Source: an uncultured Ruminococcus sp. (GTDB lineage: Bacteria; Bacillota; Clostridia; Oscillospirales; Ruminococcaceae). Taken from it: a stretch of 14,651 nt of DNA. Numbering within the stretch: the first letter of the stretch is position 1; each line of letters opens with the position of its first letter. The notes under the pieces are model-generated. The model was not told the origin of the DNA, did not search any database, and worked only from the letters and a program-made list of their open reading frames with translations. The translations under genes and the position numbers were made by a program. The stretch lies in the NCBI GenBank assembly GCA_947178195.1, contig CAMWXM010000047.1:1-14651 (forward strand), read 5' to 3'. Below, piece by piece: positions 14,313-14,651 of the stretch.

Positions 14313-14333
14313 TTGACAGGAGGAACATCAATA

Positions 14334-14621
14334 TTGAGAATTACAGACGTTAAAATCCGCAGAACTTTTGCGGACAGCAGTCTCAAAGCAATTGTTTCCA
14401 TAACGATTGACGATTGTTTCGCAGTACACGACATAAGAATCATTCAGGGCCATGGCAGACTTTTTGCAGCTATGCCCAGCCGAAAGGATAATGATGTTTA
14501 CCGTGACATTGTTCACCCCATTACCGCCGCAGCAAGACAGAAGCTGGAGGATATAGTCCTTACAGCATATATGGCACACATTGACATCATGGAAAACGGG
14601 GGTGAGATAAATGGGTATTGA
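14334..14621 (+). CDS. spoVG: SpoVG family regulatory protein
   Basis: The 95-aa product fits the SpoVG family closely in length and pattern: ITDVKIRRTF at residues 3-12, a core with LKAIVSITIDDCFAVHDIRII, then LFAAMPSRKDNDVYRDIVHPI, as in Bacillus SpoVG (VTDVRLRR, AIASITLDHEFVVHDIRVI, FVAMPSKRT, FRDIAHPI). SpoVG proteins bind DNA or RNA and affect septation, sporulation and virulence genes; copies on mobile elements are common in Clostridia and their targets are mostly unknown. The TTG at 14334 is chosen because AGGAGG lies about 8 bases upstream and the family starts M-x-I-T-D-V; a start at 14313 would place the ribosome binding site inside the gene. The next ORF overlaps its stop. Confidence 0.92.
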   Translation: MRITDVKIRRTFADSSLKAIVSITIDDCFAVHDIRIIQGHGRLFAAMPSRKDNDVYRDIVHPITAAARQKLEDIVLTAYMAHIDIMENGGEINGY

Positions 14622-14651
14622 TTGGGAAAGTATTCTCGGCTGTGATGAAGA
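14611..14651 (+). CDS. Start of an unidentified CDS, cut by window edge
   Basis: ATG follows GGGGGTGAG and overlaps the last 11 bases of spoVG, so the two are probably coupled. The visible residues are MGIDWESILGCDE. This is too little for identification. Confidence 0.6.
   Translation, partial: MGIDWESILGCDE

Larger units (their letters stand above)
14060..14333 (+). promoter_or_regulatory. Leader of the right spoVG-like gene: hairpins and small ORFs
   Basis: It opens with an 8-bp hairpin (ACGGCAGC/GCTGCCGT, 14060-14078), then GAGGAG and a 6-codon ORF MKNTVT (14142-14162). Next come a 49-bp GC-rich hairpin block with a T5 run, AAGGAG, a 22-codon ORF (14244-14312), and the spoVG ribosome binding site. 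The order matches an attenuator-type leader: short peptide, hairpin with T-tract, then gene. The same order recurs in inverted orientation at 24-407. Attenuation itself is inference. Confidence 0.55.

Noticed and set aside
1..14651. CRISPR array, insertion sequence or transposase gene
   Set aside because: No regularly spaced long repeats and no DDE, HUH or recombinase motifs are visible in any convincing frame.

Overview
The window looks like accessory DNA from a low-GC member of the Clostridia, probably Ruminococcus or a related Oscillospiraceae. The grounds are the AT-rich genes, strong AGGAGG-type ribosome binding sites, TTGACA-N17-TATAAT promoters, SpoVG-family genes at both edges, and a lipoprotein with a Thr/Glu-rich tether. 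No relaxase, integrase or transposase gene is complete here, so the type of carrier element is not settled.

Layout. Both edges hold the start of a spoVG-like gene facing outward (partial on the left, complete on the right). Each is preceded by a related leader of about 270-390 bp with tiny ORFs and GC-rich hairpins. The leaders share a perfect 49-bp block in inverted orientation (146-194 and 14163-14211), so the whole interior lies between inverted paralogous leaders. From the left the interior holds: a secreted lipoprotein gene (713-1918, minus) divergent from an XRE-type regulator (2100-2426, plus); a gene-free stretch of about 1.85 kb (2427-4281) with hairpins, palindromes and a cluster of eight GTATAC sites; an unrecognised 147-aa gene (minus) closed by a bidirectional terminator; and the defence cargo.

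Defence cargo (5089-12976, plus). A consensus promoter drives two D12-class adenine methyltransferases and a 569-aa restriction enzyme that is clearly a FokI-family type IIS endonuclease with an intact PD-D-x-K site. The two methyltransferases match the two halves of the fused FokI-type enzyme, but one in-frame TAA separates them. Next come an OLD-family ATPase/TOPRIM nuclease and a UvrD-like helicase, overlapping by 19 bp. This is the Gabija (GajA/GajB) arrangement, with both proteins larger than the classic pair as I remember it. The restriction-modification genes would cut unmethylated incoming DNA, and the Gabija-like pair would be a second layer.

The remaining DNA (12977-14060) has no convincing gene. 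It holds candidate terminators and a fragment resembling the 3' end of a tRNA gene, possibly an old attachment site. The most unusual features are the inverted spoVG leaders, the GTATAC/28-bp palindrome cluster with its hairpin-rich neighbour, and the split FokI-type methyltransferase.
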